NCBI GenBank assembly: GCA_902801465.1
Contig: CADCIH010000003.1
Span: forward strand, 62,001-126,000
Reading direction: 5' to 3'
Source of the DNA: an uncultured Bacteroidia bacterium
GTDB taxonomy: Bacteria; Bacteroidota; Bacteroidia; Bacteroidales; F082
DNA: 64,000 nt
The notes below the pieces were generated by a model. The model saw nothing but the letters and a program-made list of their open reading frames with translations. It was not told where the DNA came from and made no database searches. This document shows, one piece after another, positions 53,055-62,536 of this stretch (the first letter of the stretch is position 1; the number at the start of each line of letters is the position of its first letter). The translations under genes and the position numbers were made by a program.

Positions 53055-56000
53055 TTACAGGTAAGGGTTAACTTCTTCAATGACGTTGGTACATTCATTC
53101 ACCACTTCTTCGATGGTGGTGCCGTATTTGTTCAGGAGCACATTACGGGCCTGCTGCAACGAAAGGGGTGTCACATCCTTGGGCGGCGGCGTTCCGATGG
53201 CTTCCAAAATCTTAATCTTCTCGTATAGCACTTCGTAGTTCCTGGGAGCGACACCCTTCACGTTGAGGGCCTGGATGCGCGGATCGAGGATGCGCTTGAA
53301 CTCCTTGACGTTCATGCGCACGCCCTCTTTCACCAGTTCCTCGCCATAGCCCATCACGTGCTTGGCCTCTTCTTCGAGGCCCGCCTTGAAGAGCTGCTCG
53401 GCCTGATCCCTGCACGACTTGCCCTGGTTGAGCCAGAATTCGCATTTGTATTTGACGGTCTTGGCCACCCGCTCGGGATCCGAGAGTTTGGCGGTTTGCA
53501 ATTCCTTCACAATGATCTTCTCGAGGTCTTTGCCGAACGATTCCTTCCCAAACTCTCCGTTCACCACGGCCTGGTCGAACTTCCTAAGGGTCTTGATGGC
53601 CTCCTGCATGTCCTCGGGCATGTAGCCATAGTGGTATTTGTTGAAGGCTTCGGCGTAGGCCTCCTCCATCATGGTCTCTTCGATGTCGACCCAAGTCTTG
53701 GTTTCCTCATTCCACACTTGGTAGGTAACATCGCGGTCTGCACCAATCTTCTTGCCCAGATAAAGGTCGCCGCCAGCATTGGAGGACGCTCCTTTCCAAG
53801 CCCGAACGTTTTTGGCTTTCACGTTGAGGCGCTCAGCGAGAATATCGATGGTCATCGGATCGACTTCGTCATAAATCTTCTGGATGTTATGGTTGAAGTT
53901 GGCTCGGAGCAGATCCGACTCGCTTTGGCGGAGCAGGTTCTGTGCGGCCTTGTTGCCTTGCAGGGCGATGGTGGCACGACGCATCTGCTCGGGGGTAGCC
54001 GTGGGATCGTTCATCACCCTCTTGAAGTCTTCAAGGATCTTCTTGGCGTCCTCTTTTGCCCACTTGGCGCATTCCTCGTTGAACTCTGGACTGCCGAAAC
54101 GAACGACATCATCGCCTTGCTCAACGGCCCGTTTGATGGCTTCATTGGCTTTGATGGCTGCATCTCTCCTGATGTTCTTCACCTTCTTTCCGGCTTCCTT
54201 GACTTTGTCGCCCAACTGTTTCGTGTTGTACCCGGGAGGTTTCGAAAGACCCTTGGAGACGCCCTTGCTCTCTTCGGCACCAAAAACAATCTGCTTGATC
54301 TTTTCGTAGCCCTGTTTCAGCTTGTCGGTATAGCCTTTTTCGTCGGCAATAGCCTTGAGTTTGCCACCGACCCATTTCAGGGCCTTGCCGCCCACATAGA
54401 ATACGCCTTCCCAGAAAACGACCTCGCTGCTGACCGTCTTGAAGCCCTCGTAGGCGCTGTCGCCGCCTTTGTCGACATAGTCTCTCAACTTCACCAGGCC
54501 ACTTGCGGGAGTAAACACCAGCTCGGAAGCGCCAGCGGTGAAGAAACCGAGGGCGATACGCAAGCCGAGGAAGGTCCATGTCTTCTCCATGTTGCCGTAG
54601 GTGGTGACAAAAGCGTCCAGGTTCTCATCGGCAGCGGTCCATGAAGGTGTCCAAGCCGCATTGTTCACGAAATAATGGCCGATTTTGCCCGAGCAGTAGT
54701 CGTCGAAAGCCATCTTAACCTTTTGGTAATCAGGCTCATAGAAACCGAATTCTTGGCTATAGCCCTCCACCATGGCATTCACCTTATAATAGAAGGGCAT
54801 CAGATAGGCAAACTTGGGATCGTAAGCAATCTTCGATCTAATCCTGATCAGCTGGTCGTATTTCTTCTCGTCCTCGTGAAGAATCCTGCTATATTCTTGA
54901 TTATCAGAAATATCACGATAAGGTTGCGAGATAATAGGAACCACCACCGAGTCGGTGTAGCTCTTGTTCTGGAACGTCACCGTAATGGTCACTTTGGCCT
55001 TGGCACGGTTGGGCGGAAGCAAGCCGCCTCCGTGAGAGCGGATGATGCCACGCACGGTATTGTCCTCGTGGACAGTCACCAGGTCGAACTTGAAGTTCAT
55101 CAACGAGCAGGGTGAGGAAACAACGGTTCCATCCTTGTCCATGAAGAGCATGCTGCCTTCCTGAACGTCCTCGAAGGTAAACACCGGATCGCTGTCGGGG
55201 ATGACGCTTCTAATCTGTCCGTCCTTCTGGTCTTCCACCACGAGCTTGAAGGTAGCCGCGCTCTCACCCCATTTCTTTCGGGTGTTAGGGGCGATGGGCA
55301 GGCGCTCGCTCTTGTAGTTGCTGTCCCACTCCACGAGATAGCCCTTGAGGGCGTGGACGAAGAGACTCACGCCGAGGAACATCCTATAGAGGTCGAACTG
55401 GGCGGTGACGGGCTCTTCACGATCGGCAAGCTTCACCGAGACGCTACAGGTAAAGCGTTGGGCATCGCCGCCGATGGGTTTTTCTTTGGGTTTCTCACCA
55501 CATTCGGTGACGTTGATGCGGAATTTGAGTTGGTTCTCGGCATTGGGTTCGGTTTGTGCCTTGAAGAAGGGGGCTCCACTATCGGAGATCGACACATCGA
55601 CGCGCGACACGATACCCGAGTAGTTGACGATTTGGAACTCCATGAACTCGGTCTTTCCTTCCCCTGCCGCGAAGGTGAGCGCTTCGCCGATGACGATCTC
55701 GGGCGCACCCATCACCTTGAACACCACGTGGTTGATGAGGACACCGCCTTGACCCCTAAAGGTAAAGCGCACCTTGGCTTGGCCCAATTCACCCCCTTGG
55801 GGTGCTTCTTTGGCTACCACATCGGCGGCCATGTATCTACCCCATCGTCCAGTATTGTTGATGGTGCAGTTCTCCTCATCCCAGATGGAAATCTGTCCAG
55901 TGAGGTCGTCCCTGTCAACAATCCGGCCTTCAGGAGTCATCTCCTCGATTCGCGCACCCACCTTGCGGGGTTGGTCGCCCACAATAAGGGTGTCGCCGAA

Positions 56001-57050
56001 GTCCTTGTACAGCACCATGCGGAAGCTGCTGACCCGCTTATCCTCCGGCTCGTCGCCTTTCTTCTTGCCACCTTTGACGATGGCGACACCACCGCCCACA
56101 ACGGCTACGCCACCAATCACCAGCCACCAGGGGAATTCAGGACCGTCTTGCTCACCAGGCGTCTCCGAACCTTCGGTGGTGGTCTCGATCAACCCTCCTT
56201 GAGGCACGTAGGTATAATGATAGACATACATCCAGCAATAGAGCTTTCTGTAATCTTTCGCTTTACTGCTATTGAAATCGCTCTCACTGTGAAAGTCGTA
56301 ATGCGCGAAGATGGCCATATCGAGATGATCCAGCTTCTTGTCGGGAATGGCTTCCGTTCCCAATGTGGGTTGCATGTAATCGGCCCCACCCATCATCAGG
56401 ATATCACGGCCTGCCGACAGGTCCTGACCCTCCAAATAACCGTCATCATAAAGCCAATCCTTTTGGAAATAATACTCATCCCAATCGTATCGCCACATCT
56501 GCATACAACGCTGTCGTCTTCCCATTTTGGAGTAAGTATCCACCATTCCATAGACGCTCCAAGGGCAATAATCATAATAATACGGGCCACTGTCTCGGTC
56601 TTCTTCAGAATCCCCCATGGGAATCACCTCGCGTTGCCAATCGTGTTTCTGTATCTTCAGACAGTCGGTACTGAAGGCAATCACGGCCCTGTACTCTTGG
56701 CCGACAGGGATCTTGGCAGGCGGGTCGGACCAGTTGACGGAGAATTCCTTGCTGGTGGCATGGTTTTTCTTTACCGTCCAACCGCCATAAAACGGCGTTT
56801 TGTCGGTATAAGGAACACTTTCATCGCAATGGGGATAATAATTCAGATCGTCGATCATACTCGTGCCGACCATCATGTGAACAGCCCTAACCTCACTTGA
56901 GGTCAGCACCCAATAACCCCGGTCGGGAAACTCGTCGTGTACCCAGTGGGCATTGCCGTTGGAGTCTTTCTCCAACCGCCAATTCTGTGCGCTTGCGAAA
57001 CTGGCCGTAACAACAAGAGCCACTATGAGCAGGAACAGTCTCTTTTTCAT
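53055..57050 (-). CDS. Large exported protein of unknown function (1331 residues)
   Basis: I do not recognise the family. Signal peptide (MKKRLFLLIVALVVTASFAS), an N-terminal part rich in Trp/Tyr/Asp (22-300), a single membrane helix at about 307-326 (PWWLVIGGVAVVGGGVAIVKGGKKKG, with basic residues after it), then beta-rich Ig-like regions (about 340-760: VRFTFRGQGGVLINHVVFKV, VTITVTFQNKSYTDSVVVPI), a Gly-rich hydrophobic segment (about 850-920: LGFFTAGASELVFTPASGLV) and a long charged helical C-terminus (920-1331). The glycine-rich segment before a variable helical end recalls toxin-like surface proteins, but no toxin motif is identified. Lies between two small membrane protein genes on the same strand. 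Confidence 0.7.
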   Translation of the reverse strand: MKKRLFLLIVALVVTASFASAQNWRLEKDSNGNAHWVHDEFPDRGYWVLTSSEVRAVHMMVGTSMIDDLNYYPHCDESVPYTDKTPFYGGWTVKKNHATSKEFSVNWSDPPAKIPVGQEYRAVIAFSTDCLKIQKHDWQREVIPMGDSEEDRDSGPYYYDYCPWSVYGMVDTYSKMGRRQRCMQMWRYDWDEYYFQKDWLYDDGYLEGQDLSAGRDILMMGGADYMQPTLGTEAIPDKKLDHLDMAIFAHYDFHSESDFNSSKAKDYRKLYCWMYVYHYTYVPQGGLIETTTEGSETPGEQDGPEFPWWLVIGGVAVVGGGVAIVKGGKKKGDEPEDKRVSSFRMVLYKDFGDTLIVGDQPRKVGARIEEMTPEGRIVDRDDLTGQISIWDEENCTINNTGRWGRYMAADVVAKEAPQGGELGQAKVRFTFRGQGGVLINHVVFKVMGAPEIVIGEALTFAAGEGKTEFMEFQIVNYSGIVSRVDVSISDSGAPFFKAQTEPNAENQLKFRINVTECGEKPKEKPIGGDAQRFTCSVSVKLADREEPVTAQFDLYRMFLGVSLFVHALKGYLVEWDSNYKSERLPIAPNTRKKWGESAATFKLVVEDQKDGQIRSVIPDSDPVFTFEDVQEGSMLFMDKDGTVVSSPCSLMNFKFDLVTVHEDNTVRGIIRSHGGGLLPPNRAKAKVTITVTFQNKSYTDSVVVPIISQPYRDISDNQEYSRILHEDEKKYDQLIRIRSKIAYDPKFAYLMPFYYKVNAMVEGYSQEFGFYEPDYQKVKMAFDDYCSGKIGHYFVNNAAWTPSWTAADENLDAFVTTYGNMEKTWTFLGLRIALGFFTAGASELVFTPASGLVKLRDYVDKGGDSAYEGFKTVSSEVVFWEGVFYVGGKALKWVGGKLKAIADEKGYTDKLKQGYEKIKQIVFGAEESKGVSKGLSKPPGYNTKQLGDKVKEAGKKVKNIRRDAAIKANEAIKRAVEQGDDVVRFGSPEFNEECAKWAKEDAKKILEDFKRVMNDPTATPEQMRRATIALQGNKAAQNLLRQSESDLLRANFNHNIQKIYDEVDPMTIDILAERLNVKAKNVRAWKGASSNAGGDLYLGKKIGADRDVTYQVWNEETKTWVDIEETMMEEAYAEAFNKYHYGYMPEDMQEAIKTLRKFDQAVVNGEFGKESFGKDLEKIIVKELQTAKLSDPERVAKTVKYKCEFWLNQGKSCRDQAEQLFKAGLEEEAKHVMGYGEELVKEGVRMNVKEFKRILDPRIQALNVKGVAPRNYEVLYEKIKILEAIGTPPPKDVTPLSLQQARNVLLNKYGTTIEEVVNECTNVIEEVNPYL

Positions 57051-57061
57051 GGCTTTAGGAA

Positions 57062-57697
57062 TTATTTCAGATTAGGGCAGTGCGACCTGATGTAGTCGAG
57101 AACGAAATCGTAATCCTCACTGGGGACATAGATCTGGTTGCGGTCTAATAGTTGGTTCACCTTGATGGTGTGGAGCCAGCGACGGCTACGCACTCTTCTC
57201 ACCTTTTGAAACTCCGAGGTGCTTTCTGTTTTCGCCATGGAAAGCAAGCCTGCACCTGCGGTAGTGGGACGTTTGGCAAAGAGGCCGACGAAGAACGTCA
57301 GCCAGCCCAGTTTCCGTGCCTTTTTCACCTGCACGTCTTGTTGCATGTGGGTGATCGAATTCTCATCCATCTCAAAAAGGGCGACGTATTTACCGCCGAA
57401 AACCAAATTCAAAAGCGCAGTACCCAAAAACGTCAAAACCAAAAAGACACCCAAAACGATACCGAAGGCTTTCAACATGCCCAAGAGGCCAGCCCAGTCA
57501 CCATGGATCACATAAAGGAAGAAACCGAAAACCAGGAACATCCCCAAAATGATATAGAAGAAAACTTTGAACACCGTAATCATGATTACGGGATTGGTGA
57601 TCATATTCAACTCGTATTTCCAGCGGTATTTGCCGTCCTTGCAGAGGCGGACTTCCGCTCCTTCGTAGTCATTGCTGGCAACTGGGTCTCTTTTCAT
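57062..57697 (-). CDS. Membrane protein of unknown function with possible PH-like C-terminus
   Basis: 211 residues, no signal peptide. Short basic start (RLCKDGKYRWKYELNMITNP), two to three transmembrane helices (about 33-62 and 70-100), then a soluble part (KYVALFEMDENSITHMQQDV, VRSRRWLHTIKVNQLLDRNQ, IYVPSEDYDFVLDYI) that could be a bacterial PH-like domain. Not assigned to a named family. Starts 33 bp after murF-alr on the same strand and precedes the 1331-residue gene by 11 bp, so the three unknown genes form a block. Confidence 0.65.
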   Translation of the reverse strand: MKRDPVASNDYEGAEVRLCKDGKYRWKYELNMITNPVIMITVFKVFFYIILGMFLVFGFFLYVIHGDWAGLLGMLKAFGIVLGVFLVLTFLGTALLNLVFGGKYVALFEMDENSITHMQQDVQVKKARKLGWLTFFVGLFAKRPTTAGAGLLSMAKTESTSEFQKVRRVRSRRWLHTIKVNQLLDRNQIYVPSEDYDFVLDYIRSHCPNLK

Positions 57698-57730
57698 AGG
57701 GTTATTGTATAATATTAATAAATATTTATA

Positions 57731-60202
57731 TTATTCTTGATAATACACCCTCTTCACACGTTGCGAGATACGGGTCATCACCTCGTATGGGATGGTTTGG
57801 CAAGCACGGGCGATGTCGTTGATGGGATGCTCCGCATCGAAGATCACCACGGTGTCGCCTTCTTCGGCTTCGACACCTGTAAGGTCGAGCATGCACATAT
57901 CCATGCAGATGTCACCCACGATAGGCACAGGCTGTCCCTTGACGAAGAAATGGCAATTGCCGTTGCCCAGCAGCCGCGAGAGGCCGTCGGCATAGCCGAT
58001 GGGAACGATACCGATGCGCATGTCGTGTGTGGCACGGCCGTGACGGTTGTAGCCGATGCTGTCGCCAGCAGGGATCTCCTTGATCTGGTTGATGGTGGTC
58101 TTCAACGAGACCACTGTCTCCAGCACGCCCTCGTCGGCCTTGCAGGTGGGCACGCCGTAGAGGCCGATGCCGAGACGCACCATGTCGAACTGATATTGTG
58201 TGAACCTTGTGATGCCAGCAGTATTAAGGATATGGCGCAGCACCTTGTGCGGGAAGGCATCCACAATCATCTTGCTGCCTTCCTCGAACACTTTGATTTG
58301 ACTCAAGGTGAACTCGTCTTCATCGGGATTGTCGGCCGTAGCCAGGTGCGAAAACACGCTCTTCACGTGGATGAGTGGGTTGGCCTGGAGGCGACGGATC
58401 AGCTCGGGCAGTTCTTTCAGGGAGAAGCCCAGGCGGTGCATGCCCGTATCGAGTTTCACGTGGACGTTCAGAGGGGCAGTGACGCTTGGTGATTGGAGGG
58501 CTTTCTCAATGTAGTCCAGGTTGCGGAAGCTGAACACCTCGGGCTCCAGACGGTTTTTGATGATGCTGTCATAGCTGTTCACCTCGGGGCTCATCACCAT
58601 GATGGGGAGGTTGATACCCGCGTTACGCAGTTCCACGCCTTCATCGGCGAAAGCCACGGTGAGGTAGTCAGCCCGATGGAACTGAAGGATGTTGGACACC
58701 TCGTAGTTGCCGCTGCCATAGCCGAAGGCTTTCACCATGACCATGATTTTGGTCTCTGGCTTGATGAGTGAGCGGTAGTGGTTGAAGTTGTTGACCAGAT
58801 GGTTGAAGTTGATTTCCAACACGGTCTCATGTGCTTTCTCTTGAAGCTCCATGCCGATTTGCTCGAAAGCGAAGGCACGAGCACCCTTCAGAAGGATGGT
58901 CTGGTTGCGGAACTCATCTAACGAGCAATGTTGCAGGAAGTCGGCGACATCGTTGAAGAAGCGGCTCCCTTTTTTGAATTGACGCGCCTGACGGCTGATG
59001 GCCGGGCCGATGCCGATCAGTTTTCCGACCCCTTTCTCCTCAATCAGATGTGAGATATAGGAATATAGTTCCTCCTCGTCGCGGCCACTCTGAAGGATGT
59101 CTGACAAGATGAGCACCTTATCTTTATGTTGCCGTTGCTGGTTCATCACATCGAGTGCGATGGCCAGCGAGTTGACGTCGGAGTTATAATAGTCGTTGAC
59201 AATAGTGCAGTTGTTGATGCCAGCCTTAATCTCGAGTCGCATGGCTACGGAAGTCAGGCCCATCAATCGTTCGTTCAGAACCTTTACGTCCATCTTCATC
59301 AGCAGGCTGACCGCGATGCAATGGATGGCATTCTCGATGGAGGCCTCGTCGATAAAGGGGATGGTGAAACGCAAGGTCTCACCTTGATACTCCAATACAA
59401 GTAGCGTATCCTTTTCATGCTTCTCGACGGCGGAAACAAAAATCTCCGCCTCTTTAAACTTACGGCTCCAGGGAAACAGTTTCAGCTTGTTTCCGAGTCC
59501 GGCGCGGAGGATGACCTGTTGGATATCGTAATAATCCATGCAATACACCAGGGTCTCAGCCTGGGTGAACAGGTTAAGTTTCTCTCCTGCCTTTTGGGTA
59601 AAGTTAATGAAATTCTCCCCATGGGCTTGACCGATGTTGGTGAACACGCCGATGGTGGGACGGATGATTTTCTGCAAGGCTCCCATCTCATTGGGTTTGG
59701 AGATGCCAGCCTCGAAGATACCCAGTTGATGCGCACCGTTCATCTGCCACACTGAAAGCGGGACTCCCACTTGTGAGTTATAGCTCTTGGGGCTACGTAC
59801 GGTGTTATAGTCGGGGCCAAGCAGTTGGGCGAGCCATTCTTTTACGATAGTCTTGCCGTTGCTACCCGTGATGCCGATCACTGGAATATGGTACTGTTGC
59901 CGATGCCAAGCCGCAAGTTGCTGCAAGGCCATCAGCGTGTCGTCAACCACGACGAAGCACGCATCGGGGAAGGCTTCGGTGTCGGGCTGACGGCTGACCA
60001 CAAACGCACGGACTCCATTATTATAGAGTTCTTCTATATATTTATGGCCATCATTTCTATTACTGGTCAGGGCGAAGAACAATGTCTGTCCTGCCGCAAC
60101 CAATTGACGGCTGTCGGTGAGCAGGTCGAGTATCTCACGATTCTCACCTGTGCCCACCAGACTGCCGCCAACGATTTCCGATATTTGTTTGATTAATATC
60201 AT
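57731..60202 (-). CDS. murF-alr: Bifunctional MurF ligase / alanine racemase
   Basis: 823 residues. N-terminal MurF (1-about 445): adds D-Ala-D-Ala to UDP-MurNAc-tripeptide; ATP site VIGITGSNGKTIVKEWLAQL, then NIGQAHGENF. C-terminal alanine racemase (about 455-823): PLP lysine in IMVMVKAFGYGSGNYE, substrate region VHVKLDTGMHRLGF, and catalytic Tyr region DSIGYNRHGRATHD and GDICMDMCMLDLT. The fusion is known in Bacteroidota and joins D-Ala production to its use in peptidoglycan synthesis. Its start overlaps the ackA stop by 4 bp. Confidence 0.94.
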   Translation of the reverse strand: MILIKQISEIVGGSLVGTGENREILDLLTDSRQLVAAGQTLFFALTSNRNDGHKYIEELYNNGVRAFVVSRQPDTEAFPDACFVVVDDTLMALQQLAAWHRQQYHIPVIGITGSNGKTIVKEWLAQLLGPDYNTVRSPKSYNSQVGVPLSVWQMNGAHQLGIFEAGISKPNEMGALQKIIRPTIGVFTNIGQAHGENFINFTQKAGEKLNLFTQAETLVYCMDYYDIQQVILRAGLGNKLKLFPWSRKFKEAEIFVSAVEKHEKDTLLVLEYQGETLRFTIPFIDEASIENAIHCIAVSLLMKMDVKVLNERLMGLTSVAMRLEIKAGINNCTIVNDYYNSDVNSLAIALDVMNQQRQHKDKVLILSDILQSGRDEEELYSYISHLIEEKGVGKLIGIGPAISRQARQFKKGSRFFNDVADFLQHCSLDEFRNQTILLKGARAFAFEQIGMELQEKAHETVLEINFNHLVNNFNHYRSLIKPETKIMVMVKAFGYGSGNYEVSNILQFHRADYLTVAFADEGVELRNAGINLPIMVMSPEVNSYDSIIKNRLEPEVFSFRNLDYIEKALQSPSVTAPLNVHVKLDTGMHRLGFSLKELPELIRRLQANPLIHVKSVFSHLATADNPDEDEFTLSQIKVFEEGSKMIVDAFPHKVLRHILNTAGITRFTQYQFDMVRLGIGLYGVPTCKADEGVLETVVSLKTTINQIKEIPAGDSIGYNRHGRATHDMRIGIVPIGYADGLSRLLGNGNCHFFVKGQPVPIVGDICMDMCMLDLTGVEAEEGDTVVIFDAEHPINDIARACQTIPYEVMTRISQRVKRVYYQE

Positions 60203-61401
60203 TTAACCAAGTTAAACGTGTCTTGTGCTATGACAAATTCTTCGTCGGTAGGATACACCACCACGGTGACTTTGGAGTCGGGTGTGGAGATGATGCCTGC
60301 TTCGCCGATGAGTTCTTTGTTGGCGCGGTGGTCGAGCTTGATGCCGAGGAACTCCATGTCTTCGAGAATGGCTTCGCGCATAAACCAGGCGTTCTCGCCG
60401 ATGCCGCCGGTCATCACGACCACGTCGGCGCCGTTCATGACGGCCATGTAAGCGCCGATATACTTCTTCACTCGGTGTGAGAACATGTTGAAGGCGTAGG
60501 TGCAGCGTTCGTCGCCTTCTTCTTTTCCAGCGCGCACGTCACGCATATCCTGTTTGCCTCCGGTGATGCCCACGAGGCCCGACTTCTTGTTCACCAAGGT
60601 GTTCATCTCCTTGGTGTTGTAGCCTTCCTTGTCCATGATATACATGAAAGCACCGAGGTCGAGGTCGCCGGTACGGCTACCCATCACGAGACCTTCGACG
60701 GGAGTGAAGCCCATGGAGGTCTCGACCGACTTGCCGTATTGTACTGCGGCGATGGAGGCGCCGCTGCCCAGGTGGCAGGTCACGATCTTGCTCTTATTCC
60801 AGTCCTTGTCGACGAAAGCGGCTGCTTTCTCGGCCACGAACTTATGGCTGGTGCCGTGGAAGCCATAGCGGCGCACACGGTATTTCTCGTAGTATTCGTA
60901 TGGAAGGGCGTAGAGGTAGGCCTCGGGCGGCATGGTGCTGTGGAACGAGGTGTCGAACACGGCGGCCATGGGGATGCCGGGGAGCACCTCCTGCATGGCG
61001 GCGATACCCTGAAGAGCGCCCGGATTATGAAGGGGAGCCAGATCGCAGAGGTCTTTGATCATGCTGATGACGTTGTCGTCGATGCGGACACTTTGCGAGA
61101 ACTTCTCTCCGCCGTGGGCCACGCGGTGACCAACGGCGTTGATTTCCTTCAGGTCTTTGATGACGCCCATCTTGGGATCGACCAGTGCTTTCAGCACCAG
61201 TTTGATACCTTCGGTATGGTTCGGGATGGGGAGCTGTTCGTAGTATTTCTCACCATTGTATTTATGGGTGAACTCGCCCATTTCGAGGCCGATGCGTTCG
61301 AGGAGGCCTTTTGCCAGCAGATGGGCGCTGTTGGCGTTTTCCATATCCAGCAGCTGGTATTTGATGGAGGAGCTGCCGCAGTTCAAAACTAATATTTTCA
61401 T
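60199..61401 (-). CDS. ackA: Acetate kinase
   Basis: 400 residues. Converts acetyl phosphate and ADP to acetate and ATP. Motifs: ILVLNCGSSSIKYQLLDM, HRVAHGGEKF, AVFDTSFHSTMPPEAYLYAL, RYGFHGTSHKFV, VTCHLGSGASIAAV, FTPVEGLVMGSRTGDLDLGA and VMTGGIGENAW. Full length. Follows pta after 27 bp (mostly a repeat array) and overlaps murF-alr, so the order is pta-ackA-murF-alr. Confidence 0.96.
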   Translation of the reverse strand: MKILVLNCGSSSIKYQLLDMENANSAHLLAKGLLERIGLEMGEFTHKYNGEKYYEQLPIPNHTEGIKLVLKALVDPKMGVIKDLKEINAVGHRVAHGGEKFSQSVRIDDNVISMIKDLCDLAPLHNPGALQGIAAMQEVLPGIPMAAVFDTSFHSTMPPEAYLYALPYEYYEKYRVRRYGFHGTSHKFVAEKAAAFVDKDWNKSKIVTCHLGSGASIAAVQYGKSVETSMGFTPVEGLVMGSRTGDLDLGAFMYIMDKEGYNTKEMNTLVNKKSGLVGITGGKQDMRDVRAGKEEGDERCTYAFNMFSHRVKKYIGAYMAVMNGADVVVMTGGIGENAWFMREAILEDMEFLGIKLDHRANKELIGEAGIISTPDSKVTVVVYPTDEEFVIAQDTFNLVK

Positions 61402-61402
61402 G

Positions 61403-61438
61403 AGTTTTCAGTTTTCCGTTTTCAGTTTTCAGTTTTTC
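61403..61438. repeat. 7-bp-period array between ackA and pta (GTTTTCA/GTTTTCC units)
   Basis: GTTTTCA, GTTTTCC, GTTTTCA, GTTTTCA, GTTTTTC. It fills the junction and supplies the TGA stop of pta. Confidence 0.82.
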
Positions 61439-62439
61439 TGTGCAATTGCTTGGTTGCAAGTGATGGCAACGAGTTTATAGACATCGTCGATGGAGCATCC
61501 ACGGCTCAGGTCGTTGCAAGGTTTGGCAAGGCCTTGGAGCACGGGGCCGACGGCTTCGGCGCCAGCGAGACGCTGGACGAGTTTGTAGGCAATGTTACCC
61601 ACTTCGAGGCAGGGGAACACGAGGGTATTGGCTTTGCCGGCGACGGGGCTACCCGGGGCTTTGCTGGCGCCCACTGACGGCACGATGGCGGCATCGGCTT
61701 GGAGTTCGCCATCGAGGACGAGGTCGGGACGGCGTTCCTTGGCTATACGTGTGGCTTCGATGACTTTGTCGACGACTTCATGTTTGGCGCTGCCCTTGGT
61801 GGAGAAGCTCAGGATGGCGGTGACAGGGTCGATTTTGGCGATGGCCTTGGCGGTGTCGGCGGTGCAGATGGCGATCTCGGCCAGCTGTTCAGCGGTCGGC
61901 ATGGGGGTCACGGCGCAGTCGGCGAACACCATGCGTCCGTCGGTGCCATAGGGGCAACCTTCAGGCAGGAACATTGTGAAGGCGCCACTGACGCAGCTCA
62001 CGCCTGGAACGGTCTTGATGATCTGGAGGGCGGGACGGAGCATGTCGCCCGTAGTGCTGCGGGCACCGCTCACGAGGCCGTCGGCCTCGCCTGCCTTCAC
62101 CAACAGGATGCCGAGATACATAAAGTTGCCGGCGAGGTCGTAGGCCTGCTCGGGCGTCATGCCCTTGGCTTTGCGGATCTCAAAAAGAAGGTCGGCATAT
62201 TTTTGACGGTCGGGGTTGTCCATCGGATCGATGAGCCGGGCCTTGCCGATGTTCTGAAGACCGAATTCAGTGGCCATCTCTTTGATTTTCTGGGCAGGAC
62301 CAATAAGGATCACGTCGGCGACACCATCGGCAATCAGGCGGTCGGCGGCTTTCAGTGTGCGGGGTTCATCACCCTCGGGAAGCACAATGCGCTGCTTGTG
62401 AGCTTGGGCATTGGCAATGATTTCTTGCATTAAATTCAT
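61429..62439 (-). CDS. pta: Phosphate acetyltransferase
   Basis: 336 residues from the ATG at 62439; the much longer in-frame opening at 62673 crosses the promoter and the divergent gene and gives no Pta sequence. Makes acetyl phosphate from acetyl-CoA. Motifs: IVLPEGDEPRTLKAADRLIA, KAGEADGLVSGA, FADCAVTPMPTAEQLAEIAI, ILSFSTKGSAKHE, GELQADAAIVPSVG, NTLVFPCLEVGNIAYKLVQR. The short form without an N-terminal regulatory domain. Exact promoter upstream. Confidence 0.95.
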   Translation of the reverse strand: MNLMQEIIANAQAHKQRIVLPEGDEPRTLKAADRLIADGVADVILIGPAQKIKEMATEFGLQNIGKARLIDPMDNPDRQKYADLLFEIRKAKGMTPEQAYDLAGNFMYLGILLVKAGEADGLVSGARSTTGDMLRPALQIIKTVPGVSCVSGAFTMFLPEGCPYGTDGRMVFADCAVTPMPTAEQLAEIAICTADTAKAIAKIDPVTAILSFSTKGSAKHEVVDKVIEATRIAKERRPDLVLDGELQADAAIVPSVGASKAPGSPVAGKANTLVFPCLEVGNIAYKLVQRLAGAEAVGPVLQGLAKPCNDLSRGCSIDDVYKLVAITCNQAIAQKN

Positions 62440-62489
62440 GATGAATCGTTTATTTGTTGAATTGTAGAATTGTTGTTTTGTTGAGAAGG

Positions 62490-62520
62490 CAAAATTAGGA
62501 ATTATTCTTATCTTTGCAAA
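62490..62520 (-). promoter_or_regulatory. Exact TTTG-N19-TAnnTTTG promoter of pta-ackA
   Basis: On the minus strand TTTG (62520-62517), 19 bp, TAATTTTG (62497-62490), 50 bp before the pta ATG. The plus-strand -7 box TATCTTTG of the divergent gene (62509-62516) lies inside its spacer. Confidence 0.8.
62509..62516 (+). promoter_or_regulatory. -7 box of the DUF4271 gene
   Basis: TATCTTTG, 20 bp before the ATG at 62537, within the spacer of the opposed pta promoter. Confidence 0.6.
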
Positions 62521-62536
62521 GTTATTTTTGAGGAAT

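Noticed and set aside
53358..54644. 428-codon plus-strand open frame
   Set aside because: Also antisense to the 1331-residue gene; Leu/Val/Gly-rich mirror composition typical of the reverse frame of a highly biased gene.
55353..56900. 515-codon plus-strand open frame
   Set aside because: Antisense to the 1331-residue gene, which has a signal peptide, structured domains and tight gene spacing on the minus strand.
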